Source: Leidyana gryllorum EB-2025a (lineage: Eukaryota > Apicomplexa). From it: a stretch of DNA of 64,000 nucleotides. The notes under the pieces were generated by a model, which saw only the letters and a list, made by a program, of their open reading frames with translations, was not told the origin of the DNA and did no database searches. The stretch is from NCBI GenBank assembly GCA_048772705.1, contig JBLWGC010000173.1, positions 231,371 through 295,370 on the forward strand. The letters run 5' to 3'. Each line of letters begins with the position of its first letter. Within the stretch, counting starts at the first letter, position 1. This document shows positions 47,401-57,066 of the stretch, in pieces. A program made the position numbers and the translations under genes.

Positions 47401-49090
47401 CACTCTCGCACATCAAGTTCTTCAAGCTCTCATTGCAACACGTGGCCTCCCTCTGGCCACCGCGCAACCTCCCAAAGTCCTGCCGAAACCGACCCCGGCT
47501 GCGGCCACCTCCCATCGTACTTCTACCCCCCACAATGGCCGCACGACCTCCTCCTCATCCATGAGACAACATCACGCACATGAAAAAGGCTCTCAGTCAC
47601 CACGAGCAACCGGAGGCGGCGGCAATGGGAGCGATACTCGAGGCCGCGGAGGAGGTGGGAGTGCCAAATCGCAACCCCTGTCGAGCTCTGGACCCAATTC
47701 CGTGGGACAGCCAACTCCACCACAGACGGTGGTGACTCCGACGCCCTTTTCGCCCGCGGCTGCCACTGACTCGGTGAAGGAGAGCAGCGGTTCTGCGCCC
47801 GCACCACCACAAAAGACCGATATACGCTCGGGCATAGAGCCACTGCCGGCCTCTTCCTCGGCACCCACAACTCAACAACGGAAAAGTCACTCCCCCCAGT
47901 CGTCACACCATCATCCGCCCAGCACGGCAACACACCATCACATATCCGCAGCGATCAGTGGGTCGAGATCTTCTGAAGCCCATTCTAACACAGTGACCCT
48001 CCCGAATGCAGCGACTACAACTCCGGCTGGACAAAGTTCCAAGCACACGGAGAGTGCTGCCTCCTCCTCCGGAAAGGCGGCGGCGTCTCAACAAAGGAAA
48101 GACGGTCAACGTACTCCGTCCGCTGCTGGAGGGACAGGAGGAGATGGCGAGAATGCCGATGGGGGGGCTGCGCGGAAGAAGCGCAGAGTAGAAACATCAC
48201 GCAGTCGGGAGTTAGAGGTTCCTGTTTATGAGAACGCATCTGCTCCATCTGACGGTCCCAGCCCGACTGCGACGGCTACACCCACAGCGTCAGCAACAAC
48301 TCATCAGCAGCATCACCATCCTGGGCCACAGACATCGTCTACATCAACTCAAAGCAAGCTGGCTTCCAGCCATGTGACCCCATCTGCCTACGGTGGGGGT
48401 GTCGTCCACCGTTCTTTAGCGGCTGCCGCCACTTCTGGCCATCATCATCACCATTCAGGAGGAGGGGGAAGTCGCTCGTCCAGTATCACCACCGGTCAGC
48501 ACCGCGACGTCCACGTTGTCAAAAGAAACGACCGTGGTGGCGGTGAGGGGCCAGCAACCCGCTATCAGCCTCAAGCGAACACTGTCGATTCCACGGTCAC
48601 CAGTCAAGATCGCTCGGAAAGGAGTCGTGGTGGAGGCGGCGGCGGGGGTGGCGGAGAGTCCGAGGAGGAGAAGGAGAGACGTCTGAAGGAAGAGACGCGA
48701 CAGAGATTCTTGGCCGAACGGGCACGACGAGCACCGCAAGTATCAGATTCGCCCAGTCGTCGGCGCCAAGGAGGTCAAGTGGTTGATCTCGGGCCAGTCG
48801 CTAAAAGACGGAGGGAAGAAGACCCTCTGCCCTCGAATGCCGCTTCCCCATATCCAGATCAAGTTGATCGACGATCGTGGACTAGCAGCCGAAATATGGC
48901 GGTCAATCACGACCATCTCCGTGACTTTGCATGGAATCCAAACAATGGCCAAGGTAGTCGAGGCAGTCAAGGGCCTATGCCCACAGGTGGCTCTGCATCG
49001 TATGACGAGAGACGGCGTATGCGCCAACCGCCTGTGTTGGTACGGCGACCTGCGGCCGATCGACATTGGCCATCCAAACCAAACTACTGA
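41426..49090 (+). CDS. THOC2: THO complex subunit 2 (THOC2/Tho2)
   Basis: Large scaffold subunit of THO, which couples transcription to mRNA export. Exons: 41426-43000, 43083-43789, 43839-44037, 44100-44165, 44212-44457, 44487-44720, 44766-44890, 44950-45054, 45095-45449, 45491-49090. They join in phase to about 2,403 aa. Family landmarks are FHWVHFKVLVASVAARI, then DYVFIQDLLVWMGSCPQL with EEQCRALPAGQALRAM, then YEYQIGKIQSEIK followed by a long coiled coil. The closing signature is LSRMVAPRCLLTPSDSIYCCKF, equivalent to FPRCIFSAxDAVYCARF in animals. The C-terminal ~650 residues are disordered with poly-Gly, poly-His and Ser/Thr-rich tracts. The 44458-44486 intron would be only 29 nt. Identity is sound; single exon borders in 44000-45100 may shift. 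Confidence 0.85.
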
Positions 49091-49427
49091 CAACACCTAA
49101 TGCACTCACTATGTACTCTGATAACTTGTCATAAGTAATGAATGCATCAGCACACTGTTATTTAGATAGACGTCACTGCACAATACAGCAGTAAAAGTGT
49201 CCAACAACGGACTTGTTGAAATCATGACTCCTCTGCAGCCTCCCGATCAACATCTTGCTACATCGACACTTGGAGAGCTCCGAGTTCCGTTGCTGAGGGT
49301 TCCATCCATGTTCAGGACAGCACCAAGCGCGCGATGTCCCACAGTGTCCCAAATGTCCCACGATGTCCCAACGGCCATATCACTTCGTGTCCAAAGCCGT
49401 CTGGACCAATAAGGCTGCACAAAGTAT
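49091..49427. other. Convergent intergenic region with four TGTCCCA copies
   Basis: Lies between the stops of THOC2 (+) and the kinase-like gene (-). It carries four copies of TGTCCCA at 49335, 49345, 49354 and 49364, spaced 9-10 bp, roughly one helical turn. The rest is unremarkable. A minus-strand frame overlaps it but shows no conserved content. Confidence 0.55.
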
Positions 49428-51296
49428 CTATTCATCCGTTGGGGACGACGGGGGTGGTACAATCCGATTCGTCCTCTCGCGTTTGAAGAGTTCTTCAATG
49501 TCTTCCATGTCCACCAAATCCATACTCCTGCTGTAGAACAATGGGAAGTGATTGAGTACATATCCGTGAGCAGCAACGCGTTTCCACGGAGTTATCTGAT
49601 GAATGAGGTCAACCTGCAAGTTGGCAAAGTTTATGATAAATCTGGATACCCGCAGGTAGTCCCTAACAGTGCACACTGGGCCACCTGGGCGGTGCTTATA
49701 TTTATGTGCCCAATATCTCTGGATTTCTGCCTTCTGCATCGTGTCGCCGCGCATTTTGTGTCTCCAATACGTGTATTGCTGCTGTCTACACGATCGCAGG
49801 CTGTCCACCTGCAGGGCTAGGCGGGTGAAATCTAGATAGTTCAAAACATCTTGTAGCTGCACTATGTTTCGATTAAGTCGCCTTCGCACCAGATTCATCA
49901 ACGTATCATCTGGTCTTGTTGCCAGCACTCGTTCTATCCCATTAGCGCTGCATATGATTCCGAATAATTCTCCATTCAACTCAGCCCAACGACCACTTAC
50001 GTCATATTGAAGACTTCATGTCGCCAAACATCAAAGAGCGCCTTATCAACGGTATTGATGACGTGAACTGCATCCTCCACACGCAGAGACCGGAAGTATT
50101 GACATGGATTTGGTATCTGCTCAGGCCCGAAACCTTCCGAGTACAGTTTGGTGAGGGGAAGGACTGAGGCTAGATCGATCGCTCTCCAATCGTCGGGGTC
50201 GAGCGAACAAGCCTGACCGCGCACTGTGATGCCAACGCCAGATGGGTCAAAGAACATAGAGCCGTTTTTCACATGATCCTCTATGTCGAACTCCCTCTCC
50301 CACATATTGTCGAAGCGTGTGCAGGGCACCATATAATTTGAAGTATGGAAGTCACAGTGCAAGAATTCGTTGCCCCACAATCGGCTGACCCAGCGCCCAA
50401 TTGAGCCCACCAACAGTGTCATCTGCGAATTGTGTCACATCAGAGTGCAATCCTATCGAGCGCCTCACCGTTCGTTGATATAGCACCCATTCATCTGCGA
50501 TGGCGTCGACCTTCTCCAAAACATCCTCACGGTCGCTGGGATCGGGTCGACGATTGTATCTCTGAAGAGCATTGACCAAATTGGTGATGGCCCTTCTGAT
50601 GCTCGGAATGTGGTTTCGCACCCCCGAAGACCGCACAAGGTTCCAAACAGTGGTTCCGGGTAGTGTTTCGGCAAAGTATGTTGCTAAACAAAGAGGGCAA
50701 TAGATTCATTTGGACAATGAAGACCAGTCAGTACCTGGAGAATGCCATCTGTGAGGTTTCCCAGTATCTTTGTAATTGATCTGAATCATAGCTATTCCAA
50801 GTTTTAAGGGCCCCAATATTGCCGCCCCTACGGTTGCAACACTTCAAGAAACCTACACATCTCCCAGCTACTCACTCATTTTCTCCTTATCTGTTGCAGC
50901 CAAATCCCTTCTCTGTACTGCAGTGCGCTCTTCGTTCTCAACATTTGCGGACAAGAAGGTTTTGAGAGCAACTCGGAGCTCAGGTTCTTTCTCAGGGTGA
51001 ACGAAGTGTTCAGGGCCACAGATCGTATAATCCTCAATGTCACGAGGGTATGGTTTCAGATCACAGTTTCTATAAATGTCGTATCTGGTGCCGTCGTTTT
51101 GTATCCTCAAGAAGATAACCAATCCAAAGGAACCAGCTGAGGCCGGAATGCTGTGGTCGCAAAGAATTCCAGGATCACTGCCGGCCTCCAAATCGTCACA
51201 GATTTGTTTCACTTGCCGCAGCTTGGCAGGGTCCATTGCGGCGAACACCGGACATAAAAGCAGGACAAAGAATGATCCCCACCAGCTGAGCATCAT
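49428..51296 (-). CDS. Secreted protein-kinase-like protein (rhoptry-kinase-like)
   Basis: Five exons (51296-50876, 50827-50735, 50683-50469, 50422-50001, 49947-49428) join in phase to 556 aa. MMLSWWGSFFVLLLCPVFAAM is a convincing signal peptide. A glycine-rich loop follows (PASAGSFGLVIFL), then a beta-3 lysine motif (LRVALKTF). The catalytic loop reads EFLHCDFHTSNYMV, keeping H, D and N of HRDLKxxN. The magnesium motif is AIDLAS, DLA in place of DFG. Loop inserts are larger than in normal kinases. The C-terminal ~170 residues are helical and unrecognised. A secreted kinase or pseudokinase recalls apicomplexan rhoptry kinases, but I cannot place it in a subfamily. The start lies 28 bp from the divergent BCCIP start. 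Confidence 0.65.
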
Positions 51297-51324
51297 TCGC
51301 CTCCTTCCAAAAAAAAGCTGAAAG

Positions 51325-52438
51325 ATGGGTAAACGGGGTCCTTCGAACACGCACCCTGCTCCGGTTTCAACCGTTGCTAGTGCTGCCGACTCTGTTTTCG
51401 TCGAGTTCGAGATTTTCGAACCTCATGAACGCTTTCGACCCGGTCTTCGTATCCAACTCAATGATTTCTGTAATCAGTTCAACCTCGATGTATTTGACCT
51501 AGCTGAGGCCATCACCGACCAGGTATGTCCCAGCGCCCATCGTCATACTGGACGTCAATTCGGCTGCGATATAGGTAAACATCGGGTCCGTCATCTGCAT
51601 TGAAGACGAAGCGGTCTCTGCGGACGAAGAAAGTCCGGACGAGCCTGATGACGAATTCAAGAAAAGGGAAGACTGTAAACTACCTGAGCAAGATCGGGAA
51701 GATTGCGTCCTCGGTATTGCCACCTTGTTGAACTTCCGACAGCACGCCAAGTTGTTCGCCCCCATGGCCAAGACTTTGCGCAAAAAGCTCAAAGGGTGAG
51801 TCCATAGCCCCGGAACCACTCACACTCACACTCACACACACACGCACATATCTATTTGATCTTTCAGAAACGCTGAGGCTCAAACTCTATTGGCACTGTT
51901 GGACGATGCTGAGAAGGGGAAGAAGGAATTAGGAATGCTGTTGACGGCGCGTGTGACGAATGTGCCACAGAGTGTAGTAGGGGATGCTCTTCATGGTCTC
52001 AAAGAGGACGTTGAATGGTCATTGAAAGCGGAAGATTGCGAGGAAGAGGAGAAGCAGTTCTATCGATTTGACTACATATTTGGGTGTTGCGACATCTACA
52101 AAGCCTCTTCGAGGGAGCAGAACACACGATCGCCAAAAAAGCGTGCTCGAACGGGTGCGAGTGCACAGAGCTCGTCAGCAAGTACGTCTGGTGCTGACTG
52201 GGTGTACGCCCGATCAGAAGACGCTGTTCTGCATCGTGAGGCTGAGATTGCTTTAGAGTATCCCACAGGAGTGACAGTGAGTGGAAAGACATATATTTCT
52301 GTAATGTTGCTTTTCCCCTTTCAGCGCCCAGGACCTGACGGCGAAGGAAGCTTGCAGCAGTACTTGCTGATCTATGCTGCACCATACAAGCAACTTGACA
52401 GCTTCGCTAAGCTGATATTGAAGGAAGCAGCCGATTGA
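51325..52438 (+). CDS. BCCIP/BCP1 family protein
   Basis: Yeast Bcp1 chaperones ribosomal protein Rpl23 and aids nuclear export; human BCCIP also binds BRCA2 and p21. Four exons (51325-51522, 51575-51795, 51868-52276, 52325-52438) join in phase to 313 aa, the normal family length. Landmarks are FVEFEIFEPHERFRPGLRIQ, then VNIGSVICIEDEA, LLTARVTNVPQSVV, FYRFDYIFGCCDIYKA, WVYARSEDAVLHREAEIALEYP and the final LIYAAPYKQL. A lysine-rich segment KKRARTG interrupts the middle, as in relatives. The last intron (48 nt) keeps the frame open, so a retained-intron product would carry 16 extra residues. Confidence 0.82.
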
Positions 52439-52514
52439 TGGTGTGTAACATTGGTGCTTAGCGGCGGGCTGGTCAAGTACTTGAGTGGATACATGTTTGC
52501 GTACATCTTGATGG

Positions 52515-53201
52515 TCAAGCCAGGAGCTTGGAGGGTAGGACCTTGCGGAACTGCTTGAGAGCAGCCGTCAGTCGATTGCGGTGTTCTGTGGCAAGCGAAT
52601 CAGCTCCCTGTCGTGAGTGGTTAAACTGCTGATTGTTATCTGGTGACACTTTACCTTGATGGAGAATGAGTCATCATAGTCACAGAACTCGAAGATCTGG
52701 ACTGTAACTTCAGTGGACGGGTCATCGGGCATTTTCATTGAGAAGGAAAAGTCAGATTCATATCCCAATCGAGGAGTTCCCCGAACTATGGCAACGGTTG
52801 CCTGTCAATGAGTGCTTTTTGAGTATCCAGTTACAGCCTACCTTGGTTTCGTCGAGGTTCACTTCGGTCAGGTTGATGCCGTACTCAGACTCGAGGAACT
52901 CTACGAGTAGAGCCCCAAAATCAGAGTTGAAGCGTTGAGATATGTCTCGCTCTTCCCATGTTGTTGCGGATTGGTTCCAAGCGGAAGGTGCAGACCACGA
53001 GGCGGCGGGATGAGACTGAGCTTTTTGCAGTTCCTTAGGGTCTTCAATTCGCTGGGGTGGAGTTGGTGCGACTCTGCATTACATGGAAATTCTTCATTTT
53101 TGACGCTCGCAAACGTACAAGTGACCATCTGGGAGCTCTCGCTTCCAATACGTGTAGGATATAGCGCGGCAATCGGCGGCACTGCCCTCCTCAGCCTCCA
53201 T
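52515..53201 (-). CDS. Aha1 N-terminal domain protein (activator of Hsp90 ATPase)
   Basis: Stimulates the ATPase cycle of Hsp90. Four exons (53201-53119, 53073-52842, 52801-52655, 52607-52515) join in phase to 184 aa. SAWNQSATTWEERDISQRF corresponds to the WNxxxxHWEEKD start of the Aha1-N domain. TEVNLDETKATVAIVRGTPRLGYESDFSF corresponds to the strand pair containing the RKGK motif, here RGTPR, and a helix rich in L/R closes the domain (ATEHRNRLTAALKQF). The C-terminal AHSA1 domain present in human and yeast Aha1 is absent, giving a short Hch1-like form. The start is 121 bp after the stop of the same-strand deadenylase gene. Confidence 0.7.
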
Positions 53202-53322
53202 GCGATGGAAATTTTATTTCTTCCCCCAACGAAAAAGAGCTCGCTGGGCACTCTGAGTAAGTGCTATGCTATCCATCCCGGTGCCCTACCCCACGTGTGC
53301 TCCCTTACCTGCTGCTCAATGT

Positions 53323-55297
53323 TCATTGATCCTTCCCGTTGGTGTCCGAACTAGTCGCCGCCACGCCTGGATCATCTGTTGTGGAATCTCGGTATATAGC
53401 CTGCATATTGCGGAAGAGACCCCGCACTGGGTCACGAGACGGTCTAGCTACCACCCGCGGAACGGAAGTCGCACTTCCGCCAACAGCAACAGCTAATCGC
53501 TTCGTATTAGGCTGCTGGACGTCCTCGCTGGGAGATTGTGGCATGAGGTTCCGAGAAGGAGTCTCGCCGGCCACAGGCGGCCTAGAGTCGTATTGGGTCA
53601 ATACCCCCGTAGCAGCCTGTGCCCGCTTCTTGGCCTCCTTCCACTCTTTCGCATAGTGATCAATGCCGAGCTTGCCCGGCGAAATACCCACTATCTCTAA
53701 GTTGTTACAAGCATTCCGACAAATCGGGAATGATTGCCAATCCAGCGGGCTGCTTGCGGTGTAAAACAGGGTAGCACACGTCAAACTTACATCGATGTGG
53801 CGAAAGCACTCGGATCTTTCGCCCGCATACTATGCGTCTCTTCACCGCTTCGTTTGATCCACTCCAATTCGTATAGGAAGACCTGCAGCAGTAGCAGTGT
53901 TCAACTGGGACAGACGTCGCAACACCAACCTCAAGCGTAGTCATCGCGTCGTAGCCGGCTTCGTGGGACTTATCCTTTTGCGCTTGGAAGCGCTCCATGG
54001 ATGGGTGGGATACATTAGACGTGGGTGGGGAGGGTGGCGGAGGCGGAGAGGGGGAAAGTGGCGCGTCCAAACTTTCGCGCTCTTCAATGGAAGACTCTGA
54101 CATGGGTGATTGCCTGCTTTCGGGAGCTGGCGGTGCTGATGGAGACGACTGTTCGCCCATGGGTGGAGGGACCCCCTGTTTGGAAGGTTTCATACTCCCC
54201 GCCCGCAGGGAAAGACGTTCCGGATCGTAGCCTTCCAGCTCCCCCGCCTTGTAGGCAGCCAAGTCGGTATTAATAACGAATTCCAGTTTTGAATCTTCCT
54301 GCGTAAGATGCTGATAGAGATACTCCAGCGATGTGCTCGCTCGACTGTGTGAGAAAGTGAAATGAAGGATCACAAACTCGAGCTTTCTCTCACCTTTTGT
54401 CATATAGTCTGTACACCTTGAGGCGTCCTTCCTCGGCAATGCGTTTGGTGTCATAGACTCCCCCCGAGAAGTACGCAGCGAGGTAGTAGCAGAATTCATC
54501 AACGGTTTCGGGAAGCTCACTGCATTAGCGGCGTCGTAACTCGAGCGTACTGCTTTGATCAGAACCTACTTTATGAACTTGTCATACACATGGAGGAGGT
54601 CCAGCATTCCATTGTGTAGGACGAGCGGCTTCTGCAACTCAATAATCGTTTCGATTATTCTTTGCACTCCGCACTGTTGCGCCTTTTCGTTCGCCGGGTG
54701 CTTGGACTCATGCTGTATCGACGCTAATGCCCGGTAGTCGTACCTAAAGACAGCAACGAACGAAGACTCGAATGCGAGCGAGCGCGCGCGCGCTTTTGGA
54801 CCTACCCATCGGCGACCCACTTCCGCAGGTCGAAACCTTGCAGGGCCAACCATGTTATTGTCAACGAGTCGCAGAGAAAGATTTTCCTCTACGCAATGAT
54901 AGTGCACGTTACGCGACCGAGGTGTAGAGGCTGAATTCTCACCCAAGAAGGAAAGAGATGAAAGTTAAATGGCGATAAGATCCATTTGTTGGCATTATTA
55001 GGGTCTCTTCGTGCCGCGCACAGCCCGATTTGTACTGCGAGAAACTCCGGTACTGACTCAGCACAGTGCTGATAATACGCTTGGATACTTGTCTGCTTCT
55101 TCCCGTCAATGAATAGACCACTAAATTCTGTTTACGGGGTTTACTCATGTTGCCCCTCAAACCAGAGACCTACCCAGGTCAATAGCGACAACTTCGGCCC
55201 GTTCAATCTCTCGCTCAGCCTCCTTTAGACGCTCTATATGGCGAGCTTGTGTGTCGCTTCCTTGTACGAAGCTGGAATGCTTACGCTTCCCAGACAT
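53323..55297 (-). CDS. CAF1-fold poly(A) ribonuclease, TOE1/PARN type
   Basis: DEDD-family 3' exonuclease that trims poly(A) or snRNA tails. Eight exons (55297-55174, 55127-54943, 54888-54806, 54743-54570, 54519-54394, 54344-53930, 53882-53791, 53749-53323) join in phase to 541 aa. VVAIDLEFSGL supplies the first Asp-Glu pair across intron 1. ALQGFDLRKW is the family QGFDF motif. KPLVLHNGMLDLLHVYDKF supplies the second Asp, GGVYDTKR follows, and KSHEAGYDAMTT supplies the last Asp with its neighbouring His. All catalytic residues are present. A long Pro/Ser insert separates the last two. The C-terminus is disordered and basic. The gene is divergent from the small membrane protein with 29 bp between ATGs. 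Confidence 0.85.
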
Positions 55298-55326
55298 GTC
55301 CAGGGAGGCCGAAATCTTTTGCAGCC

Positions 55327-55878
55327 ATGCACCCCTCCCTTATCCCGCACCCTTCAATGCTCAGAACAGCTTTCGCCAGTCTTCTCCTTATACATGCAGG
55401 AATTGCTGCCGTTCGCATCATAGTGGGTGATTTGTGGGGGGGAATATGTGATTCTCTGCTCTTCGGGTGTGGCTTTCGAGCCTATCTCACAGGAGATTCA
55501 GGCCACCTCTTCCTCTTTCTCCTACTGGCTATCCTATCCTGTATCGTGTACACTACCCTCTTATTCCAGGAGCTAAGATGGTTCGGAGCCCTCACCAGCC
55601 CTACGTGGGCCTGGCGACCGAATGCGGTCGGTGTCACACTAGGCTTGGCACCACTCAATCTCACCCTTATATGCATATTAGCCTACAAACTACTGGCACG
55701 CTCGATCAAGGAATCATCTGATACCACAGGAGGAGGACCGTTCGGATTCGAACCCGCAACTCCTCCCGCACTCTATCAGACTGATCAAGATGGCATGCAT
55801 GACCCACTTCGACTAGTTCAGCCTGCTGCCTCCCTCTCACCGCATCTCAGTGCCCGATCGCTGGTCAACTCCCCATGA
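55327..55878 (+). CDS. Small multi-pass membrane protein, unknown family
   Basis: Single exon. ATG 55327 is favoured because upstream in-frame codons overlap the divergent deadenylase start. It gives 183 aa with four hydrophobic segments: about residues 11-35 (AFASLLLIHAGIAAVRIIVG), 58-80 (LFLFLLLAILSCIVYTTLLF) and 98-122 (VGVTLGLAPLNLTLICILA), with a weaker one between the first two. The hydrophilic C-terminal tail has no motif. Topology and function are unknown. The stop is 45 bp from the convergent ankyrin gene's stop. Confidence 0.6.
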   Translation: MHPSLIPHPSMLRTAFASLLLIHAGIAAVRIIVGDLWGGICDSLLFGCGFRAYLTGDSGHLFLFLLLAILSCIVYTTLLFQELRWFGALTSPTWAWRPNAVGVTLGLAPLNLTLICILAYKLLARSIKESSDTTGGGPFGFEPATPPALYQTDQDGMHDPLRLVQPAASLSPHLSARSLVNSP

Positions 55879-55923
55879 TACTCCCCAATTCTCTCGGCCC
55901 TCAAGACTATCGCTGGCAGAGCA

Positions 55924-57018
55924 CTACTGAGCGGGGTCCGAGTGGGAGGTGGAGGGACCACACGTAACTACTGCGTGATCGTTCGTTGCCCCTGCTGGGA
56001 CATTCTCTATGGGATCCTCACCCGGGAGCTTGCCCTCAACTTCTTCACCTCCACCCTCAACTTTTTCGTTCTCAGTACCATCGGAGGGCTCTTGTGATTG
56101 ACTCCTCCCAACCCCCTCCACAGGGACCTCAGTCCCGCCTGTTTTTAAGAACTGCTGAAACTCCTCATCCTCAGCCATTTCATCTACAACCAGACCACCT
56201 GCCACCATTCAAAGTGATCAGTAGGCTCGCAAATCCGCATTCCTTACCCCTTTGCTTGAGGTATTCTATGGTCTCAGTATGACCCTTTTGCTCCGCAAAT
56301 GCCAGCTGATCAAGCTCAATCTCACTACCAAGTGTCAACCCCTTACCGGTGTTTTCGCTCCCTTTGACGTCTTGGCATTGAGTCTTGCTCCCGATCTTAA
56401 GCACTGCCGTGGAAAGAGTAGACTCGATTATTACAGTTGACTTACCAACTTAACAGCTTCTAAGTGTCCAGCCGAGGCAGCAAAGTGAATGGCTTGCATA
56501 TTATCCTTAGCCCCAGCCTTGACATCTACCAAAGGTTCACCTTCGTACTTGGCAAGTAGTAGTTTCATAACTCCAATGTTGCCACCGAAGGCCGCCAGTT
56601 GCAGCGGAGTGCGACCAAAGTTGTCTGGAGAATTGACCAAGTTCTTCAGACGCTTCATTAAGGTCTGTTGGACACTGACATCATCAGATATACACAACTT
56701 GAGCAAGGGTGTCAAACGCTCTCGCAACTCTGCTGTTGCACTTGCCCGGCATTCACGAGGTAGTTCAGGCCCTATTGACTGCGTTGGGGCTTCTTGGGGC
56801 GCCTCAACCGTTCCTTCGAGACGCTGCTTCTTTAGCCATGGCACTTCCACAAGGCTTTCATCCACCTCCAACTCTTCTTGACGACGCTTCTTGCTGGTTT
56901 CACGTTTTCTGCGCTGTTCAATCTGATTCATCCATTTCGGGATATGAACCTCGCGTATATGTGACAATAGGTCGTCCGCGCTGCCCTCGCGGCAAAGTTT
57001 GAACCATGGTGTGCCCAT
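55924..57018 (-). CDS. Ankyrin-repeat protein
   Basis: Three exons (57018-56446, 56395-56248, 56198-55924) join in phase to 331 aa. Residues about 30-80 are basic and coiled-coil-like (KRRQEELEVDE). At least three ankyrin repeats follow: FGRTPLQLAAFGGNIGVMKLLL, then AIHFAASAGHLEAVKL, and a partial LAFAEQKGHTETIEYLKQRG after the first intron. The C-terminal 90 residues are acidic and Glu/Gly-rich. Ankyrin repeats mediate protein binding; nothing indicates the partner. The start lies 48 bp from the divergent transporter start. Confidence 0.75.
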
Positions 57019-57066
57019 GTGAGCTCAAAAAAAGGGCCGTGTGGTGTGTGCGCACATCAAGACACG

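Noticed and set aside
54775-54795. Alternating CG tract as a functional Z-DNA site
   Set aside because: Only about 14 bp inside an intron of the deadenylase gene; nothing else supports a role.
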